DNA of 48,803 nt from an uncultured Muribaculaceae bacterium (GTDB lineage: Bacteria > Bacteroidota > Bacteroidia > Bacteroidales > Muribaculaceae). A program made the position numbers and the translations under genes. How positions within the stretch are numbered: the stretch's first letter is position 1; each line of letters begins with the position of its first letter. Below are positions 17,778 to 27,065 of this stretch, one piece after another. The stretch is taken from assembly GCA_910578665.1 (NCBI GenBank), contig CAJTQU010000016.1:1-48803 (forward strand), in the 5' to 3' direction. Under the pieces are notes generated by a model that saw only the letters and a list, made by a program, of their open reading frames with translations, was not told the DNA's origin and did no database searches.

Positions 17778-17809
17778 CAAAAATACAAATTAAAATATTC
17801 ACACGCAAA
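17778..17809 (-). promoter_or_regulatory. Promoter of the iorAB-aminotransferase-CoA-transferase operon
   Basis: On the minus strand TTTG (17806-17809) lies 20 bases from TATTTTTG (17778-17785), fitting the TTG/TAnnTTTG pattern. The start codon of iorA is about 88 bases further on. Confidence 0.5.
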
Positions 17810-17927
17810 TCTCGCACCCAATTTTTTCGACACAGGCACCTACTTGTCTAAAAAACAGACACCGGCAAACTAATTAGTATTTTTTCACGTTAATTAAGGA
17901 GTAGTTATTTTATCAATTATCTTTAAT

Positions 17928-19301
17928 ATGTCAAATGTATTTTACACAGTCCGAAAAACGCTGAAAGACTACGTCACAGGGAGTAATATATTAATTATCG
18001 CCACTGTGCTGGCCCTGCTCATAGTCAACCTGCCCGGTTGTCACGACTTCTACAACAACCTGTGGACTCACGAAATAGCCCTGCAGATAGGTTCGTTCAA
18101 CCTGTTCAGCCATCATGGCGAGCCTATGAGCATACTGGCATTCATCAATGACGCGCTAATGGCCATTTTCTTCTTCACCGTCGGGCTTGAAATCAAGCGT
18201 GAAATGATAGTGGGAGAATTGCGGTCTTTCCGCCAGGCACTACTCCCCATCATCGGAGCCTGCGGCGGCATGATAATCCCGGTGGCCATCTACGCGGCAC
18301 TAGCCGGCGGCACTGACTACGCCGGCGGCAGCGCCATCCCCATGGCCACCGATATAGCTTTTTCGCTAGGCGTGCTTACCATGCTTGGCAAACGCGTGCC
18401 CATCTCGCTCAAGATATTTCTGACTACCCTGGCCGTGGTCGACGACATAGGCGGCATCCTGGTCATCGCCATATTCTACAGCTCGGATATAAATTTCGCA
18501 ATGCTAATCATCGCCGCCCTGCTGCTAGGGCTTCTCACTCTGGGCGGACGAATGCAGATACAGAGCAAAATGTTCTATTTCGGCATCGGTGTAATTATTT
18601 GGTTCCTCTTCCTCAACGCGGGCATACATCCCACAATTGCCGGTGTGCTTATAGCGCTCACCGTGCCGGCACGCCCATTGTTTGACCCACGTAACTACAT
18701 TGGGGTCATACGTCACAACATCGGGCATTTTGCCAAAGAAGACGACCAGGCCCTGACACGCCGCACAATACTGACGCCGGACCAGATGAGCTGGCTTAAG
18801 GAGATTGAGTCTGCATCCGACAAGGTGATATCACCTCTACAGGATCTGGAAGACACCCTGCATCCGCTTGTCAACTGGCTCATTGTGCCTCTCTTTGCTT
18901 TTGCAAACGCAGGCATTTTCCTTGGAGACGTAAGTTTTGCCAATGTATTCGAAGGTGTCAGCCTTTCAATAATAGCAGGTCTTGTACTTGGTAAATTCAT
19001 CGGCATTTTCGCATTCTCATGGGCAGCTATCAAACTACGCATGGCCCCTATGCCTTCACACACCAACTGGAAAATGCTCGCTTCTGTATCAATGGTGGGA
19101 GGCATCGGCTTCACAGTGTCTCTCTTCATAGCCAATCTTTCCTTCGGCACAGGAGATCCGTATATTTCCCACATACTCAACAGCGCAAAACTCGGTATCC
19201 TGGTAGGCTCTTTGCTGGCCGGCGTTCTTGGCTACCTAATGCTGCATTTCACACTCCCCAAGGCCGGAGATCCGGCTTTGGCCGACCCTGACAGTATCTG
19301 A
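17928..19301 (+). CDS. nhaA: Na+/H+ antiporter NhaA
   Basis: A 457-residue inner-membrane antiporter with about 12 hydrophobic segments. The two ion-binding aspartates occur in LAVVDDIGGI, and the assembly region AIPMATDIAFSLGVL, the family motif FFFTVGLEIKRE and the C-terminal GGIGFTVSLFIANL are all present. It exchanges sodium for protons to control pH and Na+. Compared with E. coli NhaA (388 residues) there is an extra charged loop in the middle (about residues 255-300). A standalone gene, closed by a strong hairpin. Confidence 0.95.
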   Translation: MSNVFYTVRKTLKDYVTGSNILIIATVLALLIVNLPGCHDFYNNLWTHEIALQIGSFNLFSHHGEPMSILAFINDALMAIFFFTVGLEIKREMIVGELRSFRQALLPIIGACGGMIIPVAIYAALAGGTDYAGGSAIPMATDIAFSLGVLTMLGKRVPISLKIFLTTLAVVDDIGGILVIAIFYSSDINFAMLIIAALLLGLLTLGGRMQIQSKMFYFGIGVIIWFLFLNAGIHPTIAGVLIALTVPARPLFDPRNYIGVIRHNIGHFAKEDDQALTRRTILTPDQMSWLKEIESASDKVISPLQDLEDTLHPLVNWLIVPLFAFANAGIFLGDVSFANVFEGVSLSIIAGLVLGKFIGIFAFSWAAIKLRMAPMPSHTNWKMLASVSMVGGIGFTVSLFIANLSFGTGDPYISHILNSAKLGILVGSLLAGVLGYLMLHFTLPKAGDPALADPDSI

Positions 19302-19321
19302 AAACAACTATAGACAAACCA

Positions 19322-19364
19322 TGCCGCCCACACGACTATGCCACAACAAGTCGTGTGGGCGGCA
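19322..19364 (+). terminator. Terminator of nhaA
   Basis: A perfect 16-bp inverted repeat (19322-19337 with 19349-19364) encloses an 11-base loop in the gap after nhaA. The downstream tract is A-rich rather than T-rich on the plus strand, so it may work in both directions or need the stem alone. Confidence 0.65.
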
Positions 19365-19410
19365 CGTTATAAAAAATAAAAACAACATACCCCAACTCAG
19401 TTTTTTGTTG

Positions 19411-19418
19411 TAAATTTG
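19411..19418 (+). promoter_or_regulatory. -7 box of the ligA operon
   Basis: TAAATTTG matches TAnnTTTG and lies 15 bases before the first ATG of ligA, so the leader would be very short. A clear -33 TTG at the canonical distance is missing. Confidence 0.5.
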
Positions 19419-19432
19419 CATGGATTAGTAAC

Positions 19433-21460
19433 ATGAATATGAATATGGCAGCTGCACCATCCGCAATCAAGGAGCGTATCGAAGAATTACGCGCCGCGCT
19501 CCACCGGCATAACCATAACTACTATATACTCAACGCGCCCGAAATAAGCGACCAGGAGTTTGACGCCCTTATGAAGGAGCTTGAAACACTGGAACATGAA
19601 TATCCCGACCTTGCCGACCCTCTATCTCCCACCCAGCGCGTGGGCAGCGACATGCAGGAAGGATTTGTCCACGTTGTCCACGAACGCCCTATGATGTCAT
19701 TGGCCAACACTTATTCAATCGAAGAGGTCGACGACTGGTTCCGGCGTGTCAGCGAGGGCCTGGCCGGCGAACCGTTCCGCGTGGTAGGCGAAATGAAATT
19801 TGACGGCACATCTATCTCTATAACCTACGAAGACGGACGCCTGGTACGCGCGGTGACACGAGGTGACGGCACACAGGGTGACGACGTGACAGAAAATGTC
19901 AAGACCATACGGTCAATACCGCTACGGCTACAACCGGGTGACTGGCCGGCTCGTTTTGAAATAAGAGGAGAAATACTGATGCCGTGGGAAAGTTTCGAAC
20001 GTTTGAACCAAGACCGGTATGAGAACGAGGAGCCGCTATTTGCCAATCCGAGAAACGCGGCATCAGGCACTTTGAAAATGCTTAATCCGCGCGAAGTCTC
20101 ACGCCGTCATCTAGACGCGAGATTTTATTATCTGCTCAGCGATTCGCTGCCATATGGCAACCATTATGAAAATATGGAAGCCGCGCGCCGCTGGGGCTTC
20201 AAGGTCAGCACCGCTATGCGGCTTCTCGACACTACAGAGGATGTCAATGCCTATATAAAACACTGGGACGAGGCACGACGCGATCTACCCGTAGCCACAG
20301 ACGGCCTCGTATTCAAAGTTAACAATCTGCGCCAGCAACTCAATCTGGGCTTCACGGCAAAATCTCCGCGATGGGCCATAGCCTATAAGTTTAATCCAGA
20401 GAAAGCATGCACCCGACTGCGATTTGTCTCATTCGAGACAGGGCGTATGGGTATAGTCACACCAGTATCAAATCTGGAACCAGTACGGCTCTCCGGCACG
20501 ATCGTGAAACGCGCGTCGCTACACAACGAAGATATAATTCGCGAACTCGATATACACGAAAACGACTGGGTATATGTTGAAAAAGGCGGTGAAATCATTC
20601 CTAAGATAACCGGAGTGGACACATCACGCCGAGAACCAGGCGCCGCGCCTATAAAGTTCGCTACACACTGCGGCAGCTGCGGCAGCCCATTATCCCGTGT
20701 GGAGGGTGAAGCCGCCTGGATATGTCCCAACCGCTATGGCTGCGCACCCCAGATAGCCGGACGTATAGAACATTTCTGCGCACGACGCATGATGGATATA
20801 GACGGTATAGGAGCCGAAACAGCCGAACTATTATATAAAGCCGGACTGGTAAGAACCATCGCCGATATTTATATGCTCACCGCAGACAAAATGTCAGGAC
20901 TGGAGCGTATGGGTGAAAAAACAGCCGCACGCATAATGGCCGGAATAGAAGCCTCTAAAGCGGTGCCGTTCGAAAGAGTTGTATACGCGCTGTCGATTCC
21001 CGGCGTGGGAGAAACCACCGCTAAACGTGTGGCAAGACATGCAGGCTCCATGGAACATCTGCTAGGCATGAGCGAAGAAGAACTCACACTCATACCCGAT
21101 GTAGGGCCCGTGATAGCACGTGCTATCTATGATTTTCTGCGCGAACCCGTCAATGCAGCCAATATCAGCGCGCTCACAGCAGCCGGCGTGACAATGGCAC
21201 TCAGCAGTGAGCAGCAGTCAAAAGGTGACAGACTGGCCGGCCAAACAGTGGTTATAAGCGGCACATTCACCCACCACAGCCGCGAAGAATATAAAGATAT
21301 CATCGAGCGCGAAGGGGGCAAGAATGCCGGCAGTATCAGTAAAAAAACCTCTTTTGTACTGGCCGGCGAGAACATGGGACCGGCCAAACGCGAGAAATGT
21401 GAGAAATTAGGCATACCAATGATGGATGAGAATGAATTCCTCACTCTCATTGAAAAATAA
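19433..21460 (+). CDS. ligA: NAD-dependent DNA ligase
   Basis: A 675-residue ligase sealing nicks in replication and repair. Domains in order: Ia NAD-binding helices (about 10-70, with HNHNYYILNAPEISDQEFD), the adenylation domain with the adenylated lysine in GEMKFDGTS (about K122), the OB fold, the Cys4 zinc finger (CGSCG...WICPNRYGC), tandem helix-hairpin-helix repeats (MDIDGIGAETAELL, LSIPGVGETTAKRVA, LIPDVGPVIARAI), and a C-terminal BRCT domain (GQTVVISGTFTHHSREE). Full family length. Three in-frame ATGs stand at the start (19433, 19439, 19445). It heads a four-gene run with tight spacing. Confidence 0.97.
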   Translation: MNMNMAAAPSAIKERIEELRAALHRHNHNYYILNAPEISDQEFDALMKELETLEHEYPDLADPLSPTQRVGSDMQEGFVHVVHERPMMSLANTYSIEEVDDWFRRVSEGLAGEPFRVVGEMKFDGTSISITYEDGRLVRAVTRGDGTQGDDVTENVKTIRSIPLRLQPGDWPARFEIRGEILMPWESFERLNQDRYENEEPLFANPRNAASGTLKMLNPREVSRRHLDARFYYLLSDSLPYGNHYENMEAARRWGFKVSTAMRLLDTTEDVNAYIKHWDEARRDLPVATDGLVFKVNNLRQQLNLGFTAKSPRWAIAYKFNPEKACTRLRFVSFETGRMGIVTPVSNLEPVRLSGTIVKRASLHNEDIIRELDIHENDWVYVEKGGEIIPKITGVDTSRREPGAAPIKFATHCGSCGSPLSRVEGEAAWICPNRYGCAPQIAGRIEHFCARRMMDIDGIGAETAELLYKAGLVRTIADIYMLTADKMSGLERMGEKTAARIMAGIEASKAVPFERVVYALSIPGVGETTAKRVARHAGSMEHLLGMSEEELTLIPDVGPVIARAIYDFLREPVNAANISALTAAGVTMALSSEQQSKGDRLAGQTVVISGTFTHHSREEYKDIIEREGGKNAGSISKKTSFVLAGENMGPAKREKCEKLGIPMMDENEFLTLIEK

Positions 21461-21469
21461 CCAGACTAT

Positions 21470-22015
21470 ATGATTACAGCATCACAAAAGAAAAGAGATA
21501 ATATAGCAGAATATCTGTTATACATGTGGCAGATAGAAGACCTGATTCGTGCTAACGGATTGGATATAGACAAGATACGCGCCAACATCATAGACAAATA
21601 TTCGGCTCTCACACCAGCGCAGCGCAAAGAAATGGAGGAATGGTATGAGTCGCTTATCGACATGATGCGCCGCGAAGACGTTGCTGAGAAAGGGCATCTC
21701 CAACTCAATAAAAATGTCATAATCGCCCTTGACGACCTGTGCCGCCGCCTGCTCGCCAATCCTAAATACTCGGCTTTCAGCAACCTGTATTATGCAACTC
21801 TGCCGTATATTGTCGAGCTTCGCGCCAAGGCTGGTGAGGAAAAGCCTGGTGAGATAGAGGCATGCTTCAACGCTCTATACGGTGTGCTTATGCTACGCCT
21901 GCATGGCAGAGAGGTCAACGAACAGACAAAAACCGCTGTGGCCGACATAGGTAAATTCCTGGCCACACTGTCAATGTATTATAAACAAGACTTCAATAAC
22001 GAACTCGAACTATGA
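21470..22015 (+). CDS. DUF4924 family protein
   Basis: A 181-residue, mostly helical, probably cytoplasmic protein. The opening (KKRDNIAEYLLYMWQIEDLIRA) and the later block around EMEEWYESLIDMM match DUF4924, a Bacteroidota family without known function. It has no signal peptide and no catalytic motif that I can name. It follows ligA by nine bases and overlaps the next gene by ATGA, so it is part of the ligA operon and translationally coupled to the beta-propeller protein. Confidence 0.78.
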   Translation: MITASQKKRDNIAEYLLYMWQIEDLIRANGLDIDKIRANIIDKYSALTPAQRKEMEEWYESLIDMMRREDVAEKGHLQLNKNVIIALDDLCRRLLANPKYSAFSNLYYATLPYIVELRAKAGEEKPGEIEACFNALYGVLMLRLHGREVNEQTKTAVADIGKFLATLSMYYKQDFNNELEL

Positions 22016-23499
22016 GTATCGCGAAACTTTCAATTGCAGCCGCCCTCTTGTCTGCCACGACACTGTCCGCACAGGTACAACAGTCACAAACTCCTGAAGA
22101 GGTGGCTGCCACGGCACAGGCTCAGATAGAGTCACACGCATCTCCTGCCCCCACTCTAAATATGCTCAAGGAGTGCATCGATGCCTATCCCAAGGCCCCA
22201 AACATAGGAAAACTGTACATGCTGTCCGGAGCCTGCATGCTGGCATCGGGCAATTACGACGAGGCCGAAGAATACCTTCGTATGCCACAGGCTGCCAAAA
22301 TATCCGAAACAACCTACTGGCTTGGCGAGCTGGCTATGGCCCGCTATGATTTCGCCACCGCGCGCAAAGAATTCCAAAAATACAAAGACAGTTGCAAAAA
22401 ACGTGGTGACGAGGCAGGCGCCGAAACAGGAGCTGACGGCATACGCAGAGCTGCCCTTGGCGAAGACATGATATCTGGGCGTGTGGAGAAAATCGAAATC
22501 ATAGATGTGGCCACTCTTCCGTTTGAAAAATTCGCCTGTTTAATGCGTATGTCCGCACCAAGCGGACAGCTGGTCGATGCCTCGGCACTCGGAAACATGG
22601 GTGATACTTGGAACAGCATAAATCTGGACGGACCGGTCTATATATCTGAGGACGGAAACGTGGTTTATGCCGCCGGAACAGCCGATGACACCGCCAAGCG
22701 CCTGTATGAAGGATTCCGCCTGACCGATGGCACATGGAGCGATCCTCGCCCGTTGTTTGACGATGATGTAGACGCATCATATCCGTTTATGCTAAGCGAC
22801 GGCTGCACTTTCTATTTTGCCTCACGCTCGGAAGACGGTCTTGGCGGATACGACATATTCCGTTCAAACCGAGACAATGATGACGGCACTTTCCAGAATC
22901 CGGTCAACATGGGTATGCCCTACAATTCGCCTGCCGATGACTACATGCTGGCCATAGATGAAGAAACGGGCTACGGATGGTGGGCCACTGACCGCAACCA
23001 TTTGCTTGACGCCGATGGACAAAAACTGGTCAGCATATACATGTTTATACCAGCCGAAACACGCGTCAATTATGACGCCGACACCGAAGATCTGGAGTTT
23101 TTTGCATCACTTCATTTCGATGACGCACAAGAATCTCTGAAACGCACACTCAGAGAGGACAAAGACTATTCGCAAATCCTGGAGGCAATCAGCAATATTC
23201 CTGAAAACAGAAAGAAACTTCAGCCGCAATTTACTTACATTGCGCCTTCTGGCAGTATATACACCCGTTACAGCGAGCTTCCAGAGAGCGCACGCCCCCT
23301 GATGCAACGCTACCAGGCAGCATCTGCCAGACTGGCAAAAGAAGCGCGAACACTTGACAGCCTGTACGAGGAATACCGAGAAAACGGAACAAGCAGCCTG
23401 AAAGCACGCATCGCTTCTGCCGAAATAGAGGTAGAGCAACTACGCAAAGCGGTACTAAAGGAGTTGGCTGCCGTAGATGAATCCCTTAACAATCTCTAA
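22012..23499 (+). CDS. Exported TPR / PD40 beta-propeller protein
   Basis: A 495-residue protein with a signal peptide (hydrophobic residues 5-20 ending TLSAQ). Residues about 25-140 look like tetratricopeptide-type helical repeats (LYMLSGACMLASGNYDEAEEY). The centre (about 200-345) carries TolB/PD40 beta-propeller blades, shown by YISEDGNVVYAAG, SYPFMLSDGCTFYFAS and GLGGYDIFRS. The C-terminal 100 residues are a coiled coil. This layout recalls the OmpA-linked PD40 proteins of Bacteroidota but no OmpA domain follows. A periplasmic or envelope scaffold role is inferred. It overlaps DUF4924 and is 9 bases before cstA. Confidence 0.75.
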   Translation: MSIAKLSIAAALLSATTLSAQVQQSQTPEEVAATAQAQIESHASPAPTLNMLKECIDAYPKAPNIGKLYMLSGACMLASGNYDEAEEYLRMPQAAKISETTYWLGELAMARYDFATARKEFQKYKDSCKKRGDEAGAETGADGIRRAALGEDMISGRVEKIEIIDVATLPFEKFACLMRMSAPSGQLVDASALGNMGDTWNSINLDGPVYISEDGNVVYAAGTADDTAKRLYEGFRLTDGTWSDPRPLFDDDVDASYPFMLSDGCTFYFASRSEDGLGGYDIFRSNRDNDDGTFQNPVNMGMPYNSPADDYMLAIDEETGYGWWATDRNHLLDADGQKLVSIYMFIPAETRVNYDADTEDLEFFASLHFDDAQESLKRTLREDKDYSQILEAISNIPENRKKLQPQFTYIAPSGSIYTRYSELPESARPLMQRYQAASARLAKEARTLDSLYEEYRENGTSSLKARIASAEIEVEQLRKAVLKELAAVDESLNNL

Positions 23500-23508
23500 A
23501 GACATAAA

Positions 23509-24960
23509 ATGATTTCATTCGTAATCGCACTCGTTGTGCTTATCGGTGGCTACTTCGTCTACGGCACCATAGTAAGCCGCATCTTCGGCCAGGACGGCCA
23601 CCGTAAAACACCTGTACATACCATGGCCGACGGGGTGGACTATGTTCCCCTGCCCTCCTGGAAAATCTTCTTGATCCAATTTCTCAACATAGCCGGTCTA
23701 GGACCTATATTCGGCGCGATCATGGGCGTGATGTACGGTCCGGCAGCATTTCTATGGATAGTGCTGGGCACAATATTCGCCGGCGGTGTTCACGATTATC
23801 TGTCGGGCATGATGTCCATACGCATGGGCGGGGCCTCGCTTCCTGAAATAGTCGGAAGCCAGCTGGGCGATAAAGTAAAACTTGTGATGAGATGGTTCGC
23901 CCTGTTGCTCATGATACTCGTAGGAGCCGTATTTGTCTATAACCCTGCTGACCTGCTGGCCCGCCTCACCCCGGATCATCTGGACAGCTTGTTCTGGATA
24001 ATAGTAATCTTTGCATATTACATGGCCGCCACACTCCTGCCTATAGACAAACTCATAGGTCGTCTCTACCCCGTTTTCGGCTTCGCACTGCTGTTTATGG
24101 CCGTAGGCATATGCGTGATGCTGTTCGTAAACCATGACAGCGTTCCAGAAATATGGGAACAGATGTATAATCACAAAGCAGATGCCCAAGCAAACCCCAT
24201 ATTCCCTATGATGTTTGTATCTATAGCCTGCGGAGCCATAAGCGGATTCCATGCCACACAAAGCCCCATGATGGCCCGCTGTCTTAAAAACGAGAAACAC
24301 GCACGTCCTATATTTTACGGTGCCATGGTGGCCGAAGGCATAGTGGCGCTGATATGGGCAGCTGCGGCAGTAGCTTTCACAGGCGGATATGACGGACTTC
24401 AGGAATATGTAGGTACCGGCACTCCGGCCGTACTAGTAGACAACCTGTCAAAATCCTGGCTCGGCGCATTCGGTGGCATCCTGGCAATACTCGGCGTTAT
24501 AGCTGCCCCCATCACCTCTGGCGATACAGCATTGCGATCAGCGCGGCTAATAGCAGCCGATTTCCTAGGCATAAAGCAAAAAGCGCTGATGAAACGCCTT
24601 CTGGTATCAGTACCCATATTTGTTTTATGCTTCGTTGTCATGCTGCTCCCTTACGATGTGCTGTGGCGTTATTTCGCATGGTGTAACCAGGTACTGGCTG
24701 TATTCACCTTGTGGACAGCCACCATGTGGCTGGCACGTCGCGGACGTAACCACTGGATATCTTTCATCCCGGCTGTCTTCATGACATGCGTCACAGTCAC
24801 ATACATATTTTTCGCACCTGAAGGATTCACCAGCCTCACCACTGCATTATGGGGCGTAGCCATTCCTTATGAAGCGGCGCTAGGCACCGGACTGGCCGTA
24901 TCAGCCGTTCTGGCTTACCTGTTCTGGCGCAAAGCATCACATCTCAAGCCCATACAATAA
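23509..24960 (+). CDS. cstA: CstA-family carbon starvation protein (pyruvate/peptide transporter)
   Basis: A 483-residue multi-pass inner-membrane protein. The CstA signatures are clear: GGYFVYGTIVSRIFG, the DGVDYVPLPSWK entry, NIAGLGPIFGAIMG, GGVHDYLSGMMSIRMGG, the central SGFHATQSPMMARCL and APITSGDTALRSARL. It is shorter than E. coli CstA (701 residues) and lacks the C-terminal extension, as in the short Bacteroidota form. CstA relatives import pyruvate or peptides under carbon limitation. Last gene of the ligA run; a strong terminator follows. Confidence 0.9.
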   Translation: MISFVIALVVLIGGYFVYGTIVSRIFGQDGHRKTPVHTMADGVDYVPLPSWKIFLIQFLNIAGLGPIFGAIMGVMYGPAAFLWIVLGTIFAGGVHDYLSGMMSIRMGGASLPEIVGSQLGDKVKLVMRWFALLLMILVGAVFVYNPADLLARLTPDHLDSLFWIIVIFAYYMAATLLPIDKLIGRLYPVFGFALLFMAVGICVMLFVNHDSVPEIWEQMYNHKADAQANPIFPMMFVSIACGAISGFHATQSPMMARCLKNEKHARPIFYGAMVAEGIVALIWAAAAVAFTGGYDGLQEYVGTGTPAVLVDNLSKSWLGAFGGILAILGVIAAPITSGDTALRSARLIAADFLGIKQKALMKRLLVSVPIFVLCFVVMLLPYDVLWRYFAWCNQVLAVFTLWTATMWLARRGRNHWISFIPAVFMTCVTVTYIFFAPEGFTSLTTALWGVAIPYEAALGTGLAVSAVLAYLFWRKASHLKPIQ

Positions 24961-24994
24961 ACATATCTACAAACACGCAAATAAGGCGATATGA

Positions 24995-25027
24995 CAAGGG
25001 CCGCGCGATCAGTATGCGCGGCCCTTG
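24995..25027 (+). terminator. Strong terminator between cstA and galE (convergent)
   Basis: A perfect 12-bp GC-rich inverted repeat (CAAGGGCCGCGC at 24995-25006 and its complement at 25016-25027) with a 9-base loop separates the 3' ends of cstA and galE and may serve both. Confidence 0.75.
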
Positions 25028-25050
25028 CTATATAATTTAAAAAAACTTTA

Positions 25051-26079
25051 TCACTTCTTTTCTGCCAGACGGCACTGCCAGGCCCAGGCATTACGCATGG
25101 TATCATCCACCGGCACTTCGGCTTTCCATCCAAGCACGGTGTTAGCCTTGGTAGGCTCGGCCCATATTTTCTCAATGTCACCCTCGCGACGCGCACCTAT
25201 CTTATAAGGCACCTTTACGCCAGTGGCACGCTGGAAGCTATCTATCAGTTCTAGCACCGACAGGCCGCGACCGGTTCCTATATTAAAAATCTCGACAGGG
25301 TCCGTACTGTCATTTTCCAACATACGATGCATAGCAGTCACATGAGCCTTGGCCAAATCGACAACATCAATAAAGTCTCTTACACACGAACCGTCTGGTG
25401 TGTCATAGTCATTACCAAACACTGTAAGTTCCTTACGGATACCTGCAGCAGTCTGTGTGAGATAAGGAACAAGATTATTTGGAACACCGTTAGGCAATTC
25501 GCCTATCAATGCCGAGGGATGCGCGCCTACCGGATTGAAATAGCGCAGTATCACGCTCTTTACCGGCGCGCCTGCATGTACGAAGTCTGTAATAATCTCC
25601 TCGGAAATCTGCTTTGTATTGCCGTAGGGAGATGTGGCAGGCTTATAAGGAGCCGTCTCATCAATAGGATTCACATCCGGCTCTCCGTATACCGTGCATG
25701 AGGATGAAAATACAATGCCTTTAACACCGAATTCCGGCATAAGTTCAAGCAAATTAAGCAGCGACACAAGGTTGTTGCGATAATAGAGCAACGGTTTCTG
25801 CACACTTTCGCCCACAGCCTTTGATGCCGCAAAATTTATTATGCCTTTTATATCCGCATGCTCTTCAAACAGCTTGCGCAGCGTGCCCATATCTGTAACA
25901 TCACCTTTCACAAAATCGGGCCGGCGGCCTGTTATCGCCTCTATACCGTCAAGCACCTCTATGTTAGAGTTAGACAGATTATCAATAATTACCACCTCGT
26001 ATCCGGCATTCTGTAGTTCGACCACAGTGTGCGAACCTATATATCCGGTACCACCTGTAACAAGTATTTTAGTTGCCAT
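25051..26079 (-). CDS. galE: UDP-glucose 4-epimerase
   Basis: A 342-residue short-chain dehydrogenase/reductase that interconverts UDP-glucose and UDP-galactose. It has the NAD-binding GGTGYIGSHT at residues 8-17, VIIDNLSNS, the catalytic Ser in FSSSCTVYGEP, and the YxxxK pair in SPYGNTKQ. The substrate-side segments RYFNPVGAHPS and CVRDFIDVVDLAKAH are typical of GalE. It is the second gene of a pair with a sugar nucleotidyltransferase (23 bases apart), which suggests a joint role in nucleotide-sugar supply for surface glycans. Confidence 0.95.
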   Translation of the reverse strand: MATKILVTGGTGYIGSHTVVELQNAGYEVVIIDNLSNSNIEVLDGIEAITGRRPDFVKGDVTDMGTLRKLFEEHADIKGIINFAASKAVGESVQKPLLYYRNNLVSLLNLLELMPEFGVKGIVFSSSCTVYGEPDVNPIDETAPYKPATSPYGNTKQISEEIITDFVHAGAPVKSVILRYFNPVGAHPSALIGELPNGVPNNLVPYLTQTAAGIRKELTVFGNDYDTPDGSCVRDFIDVVDLAKAHVTAMHRMLENDSTDPVEIFNIGTGRGLSVLELIDSFQRATGVKVPYKIGARREGDIEKIWAEPTKANTVLGWKAEVPVDDTMRNAWAWQCRLAEKK

Positions 26080-26102
26080 TATATTATTTTTTAAGATTCT
26101 GA

Positions 26103-27008
26103 TTATTTAAACAGCGGAGACGGATACACACCCTGCTCGGCGAGCCGGGCAAAACGTTCGACTGTGGCAGGACGGTCTGCCGCAAACGTCACACCAAACC
26201 ATTTAGACGATGTGGGAAGCACCTTGAGGGTAACTGTCTTATCCGCGATAAGGTCATTTACAACAGTAGGTATGTAAAATTCGCTCTTAAGCTCGTTGCC
26301 ATGTTCGGCCAGGAACTTAAGAAACGCCTCTTGCGAATAATCGAAGTAATCAGGCGTAAAGCCCCACATATTCATGCTGACAGCGGCACCCTCGGGGAAA
26401 GGAGCGTCTGTACCGTCTGCCAATGTCTGCAGAAGCCGGCCATCCTCATACCGTATATTGTGGCATTCGGTAACACCGGTGAGATAGCCCTCCGCATTTA
26501 CCTCGCAATAGCCGCGGCTTACACCGCCATTCTCACTAAGTGTGTTTTCAATATTAAAACCGATCATGCAGTAGCGGTTCTTTTCTCCTTCGACAGAACG
26601 TAGGAAGTCGGCCAAAGTCTGGAAGCTGTCAGTGCCATAATAATCGTCGGCATTTATTACGGCAAAAGGTTCTTTGATAGCGTCCTTGGCCATGAGCACA
26701 GCATGGTTGGTACCCCAGGGCTTGGTACGGCCTTCGGGCACCGAGTATCCTTCGGGCAGAGCGTCAGTACTCTGGAACACAACATCGGTCTCTATGTGGT
26801 TTTCATATTTTGCGATCACTTTCTTACGGAATTCCTCTTCAAAATCGTGACGGATGACAAACACAATTTTACCAAAGCCTGCTTTAAGGGCGTCATAAAC
26901 AGAATAGTCCATTATTGTCTCTCCGCTGGGGCCGAGACCGTCAAGCTGTTTGAGTCCGCCATAGCGGCTGCCCATGCCGGCAGCAAGGATATAAAGTGTA
27001 GGTTTCAT
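26103..27008 (-). CDS. Sugar-nucleotidyltransferase family protein
   Basis: A 301-residue cytoplasmic nucleotidyltransferase. The N-terminal ILAAGMGSRYGGLKQLDGLG is the GT-A nucleotide-binding signature; the next landmarks are VFVIRHDF, the WGTNHAVLMA ribose site and the metal-binding NADDYYG. The C-terminal part carries no hexapeptide repeats. It would couple a sugar-1-phosphate to NTP, but which sugar and nucleotide is not readable. It is followed by galE. A hairpin separates it from the upstream DNA polymerase gene. Confidence 0.85.
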   Translation of the reverse strand: MKPTLYILAAGMGSRYGGLKQLDGLGPSGETIMDYSVYDALKAGFGKIVFVIRHDFEEEFRKKVIAKYENHIETDVVFQSTDALPEGYSVPEGRTKPWGTNHAVLMAKDAIKEPFAVINADDYYGTDSFQTLADFLRSVEGEKNRYCMIGFNIENTLSENGGVSRGYCEVNAEGYLTGVTECHNIRYEDGRLLQTLADGTDAPFPEGAAVSMNMWGFTPDYFDYSQEAFLKFLAEHGNELKSEFYIPTVVNDLIADKTVTLKVLPTSSKWFGVTFAADRPATVERFARLAEQGVYPSPLFK

Positions 27009-27035
27009 AAATAATATAATATGTTTTAATCACAG

Positions 27036-27050
27036 AAGCCCTCCGGGCTT
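27036..27050 (-). terminator. Small hairpin between the delta' gene and the nucleotidyltransferase
   Basis: A 6-bp GC-rich stem (AAGCCC at 27036-27041, GGGCTT at 27045-27050) with a 3-base loop. No U-run follows on the minus strand, so it may be a weak or partial terminator. Confidence 0.4.
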
Positions 27051-27065
27051 ATCATTGTTATAATT